Source of the DNA: Colletes latitarsis
Lineage: Eukaryota; Arthropoda; Insecta; Hymenoptera; Colletidae
Assembly: GCF_051014445.1 (NCBI RefSeq)
Contig: NW_027488368.1
Span: 9,936,001-10,000,000 of the forward strand
Length of the DNA: 64,000 nucleotides
Reading direction: 5' to 3'
Below are positions 63,866-64,000 of the stretch, piece by piece. Positions within the stretch are counted from its first letter, which is position 1. Every line of letters starts with the position of its first letter. Under the pieces are notes generated by a model, which saw only the letters and a list, made by a program, of their open reading frames with translations, had not been told where the DNA came from and did not search any database. The translations under genes were made by a program, and so were the position numbers.

Positions 63866-64000
63866 CTGGGATTTTCCCTCATCTGGCTCGCAATTTCGCA
63901 TTTTTCGCATACTTGTTGGCCAGATCCAGGACTTTTTCTGTTTTGGATCACGTAGTAATGTGGTACCACACTGAAACAGTCAATTAAACCTGGTTCCGAT
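63829..64000 (+). repeat. Last monomer, cut by right window edge
   Basis: 172 of the 176 bases are present. It is near consensus, in phase with the rest of the array, and contains the intact TGTGGTACCACA palindrome, so the array continues beyond the window. Confidence 0.9.

Larger units (their letters stand above)
1..64000 (+). repeat. Satellite DNA array, 176-bp monomer, whole window
   Basis: Every part of the window aligns to one 176-bp unit. Recurring blocks, in order, are ATTTTAGAGGATAACGCCGG, then GGTTAGGTCTGG, CTCATCTGGCTCGTACTTTC, GCATACTTGTTGGCCAGATC, TTTTTCTGGTTTGGATCACG, TGGTACCACAC and CAGTCAATTAAACCTGG. Equivalent landmarks recur at exact multiples of 176, for example 13480, 13656, 13832 and 14008. 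All copies face the same way, and the array enters and leaves the window mid-monomer. The consensus has 78 G+C in 176. Apparent open frames follow the repeat phase and are not genes. Length and organisation fit centromeric or pericentromeric satellite; the family is not one I recognise. Confidence 0.98.

Noticed and set aside
1..64000. CENP-B box
   Set aside because: The best candidate, TTTCGCATTTTTCGCAT, matches only about 6 of the 9 essential positions of NTTCGNNNNANNCGGGN and lacks the CGGG end. No convincing box was seen.
1..64000. Telomere-like TTAGG in GGTTAGGTCTGG
   Set aside because: It occurs once per monomer inside the 11-bp subrepeats and never as a tandem TTAGGG or TTTAGGG run.
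1..64000. CRISPR array
   Set aside because: The repeats are whole 176-bp units with no short repeat separating unique spacers. Everything between landmarks is itself repeated.
1..64000. T5-T7 runs as Pol III or rho-independent terminators
   Set aside because: They are ordinary, conserved parts of every monomer, without an upstream gene or a GC-rich stem.
1..64000. Bacterial or phage origin of the sequence
   Set aside because: There are no genes, ribosome binding sites or operons in 64 kb, and a satellite array of this size is not known from bacteria or phages.

Overview
The whole 64-kb window is one uninterrupted tandem array of a eukaryotic satellite DNA. The repeating unit is 176 bp, about 44% G+C, and always in the same orientation. 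At this unit length the window holds roughly 360 monomers (64,000/176 = 364, an upper estimate because some monomers carry indels). I found no protein-coding gene, RNA gene, transposon or other non-satellite insertion. Open frames of 60 to 163 codons occur throughout, but they are by-products of the repeat: they mostly begin at non-ATG codons and step through frames because 176 is not a multiple of 3. Their apparent 'protein family' is nucleotide-level repeat conservation.

An array of this length and unit size, close to one nucleosome repeat, points to centromeric or pericentromeric heterochromatin of a plant or animal. I do not recognise the monomer as a named family, so both the organism and the centromere role are inferences.

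Numbering the consensus monomer from its ATTTTAGAGG block, the landmarks are: an ATAAC-N4-GTTAT inverted repeat at 11-24; two 11-bp direct subrepeats at 19-40; two TTCGCAT copies at 67-73 and 76-82; T5 tracts at 73-77 and 105-109; and a 12-bp palindrome TGTGGTACCACA, containing a KpnI site, at 131-142. Monomers fall into linked variant classes, seen most clearly as an alternating A-B dimer.

Layout: 1-6.3 kb is a mosaic of old block duplications with 2.3-3.5 kb offsets. 6.3-10.5 kb is irregular. 10.5-14.9 kb holds a 10-monomer higher-order repeat (about 1,757 bp) and 352-bp dimer duplications. 14.9-18.6 kb is irregular. 18.6-24.2 kb holds an 8-monomer repeat (1,408 bp). 24.7-33.8 kb has nested 1,572/1,742-bp repeats inside a near-identical duplication of 4,017-bp period. 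33.8-44.2 kb is a mosaic that introduces two derived monomer subtypes absent from the left half. 44.2-56.4 kb holds the youngest structure, a near-identical 5,104-bp (exactly 29 monomers) higher-order repeat. 56.4-64 kb has 11- and 13-monomer offsets. The layering suggests successive local amplifications by unequal exchange or a similar process, with the most recent in the right-centre of the window.
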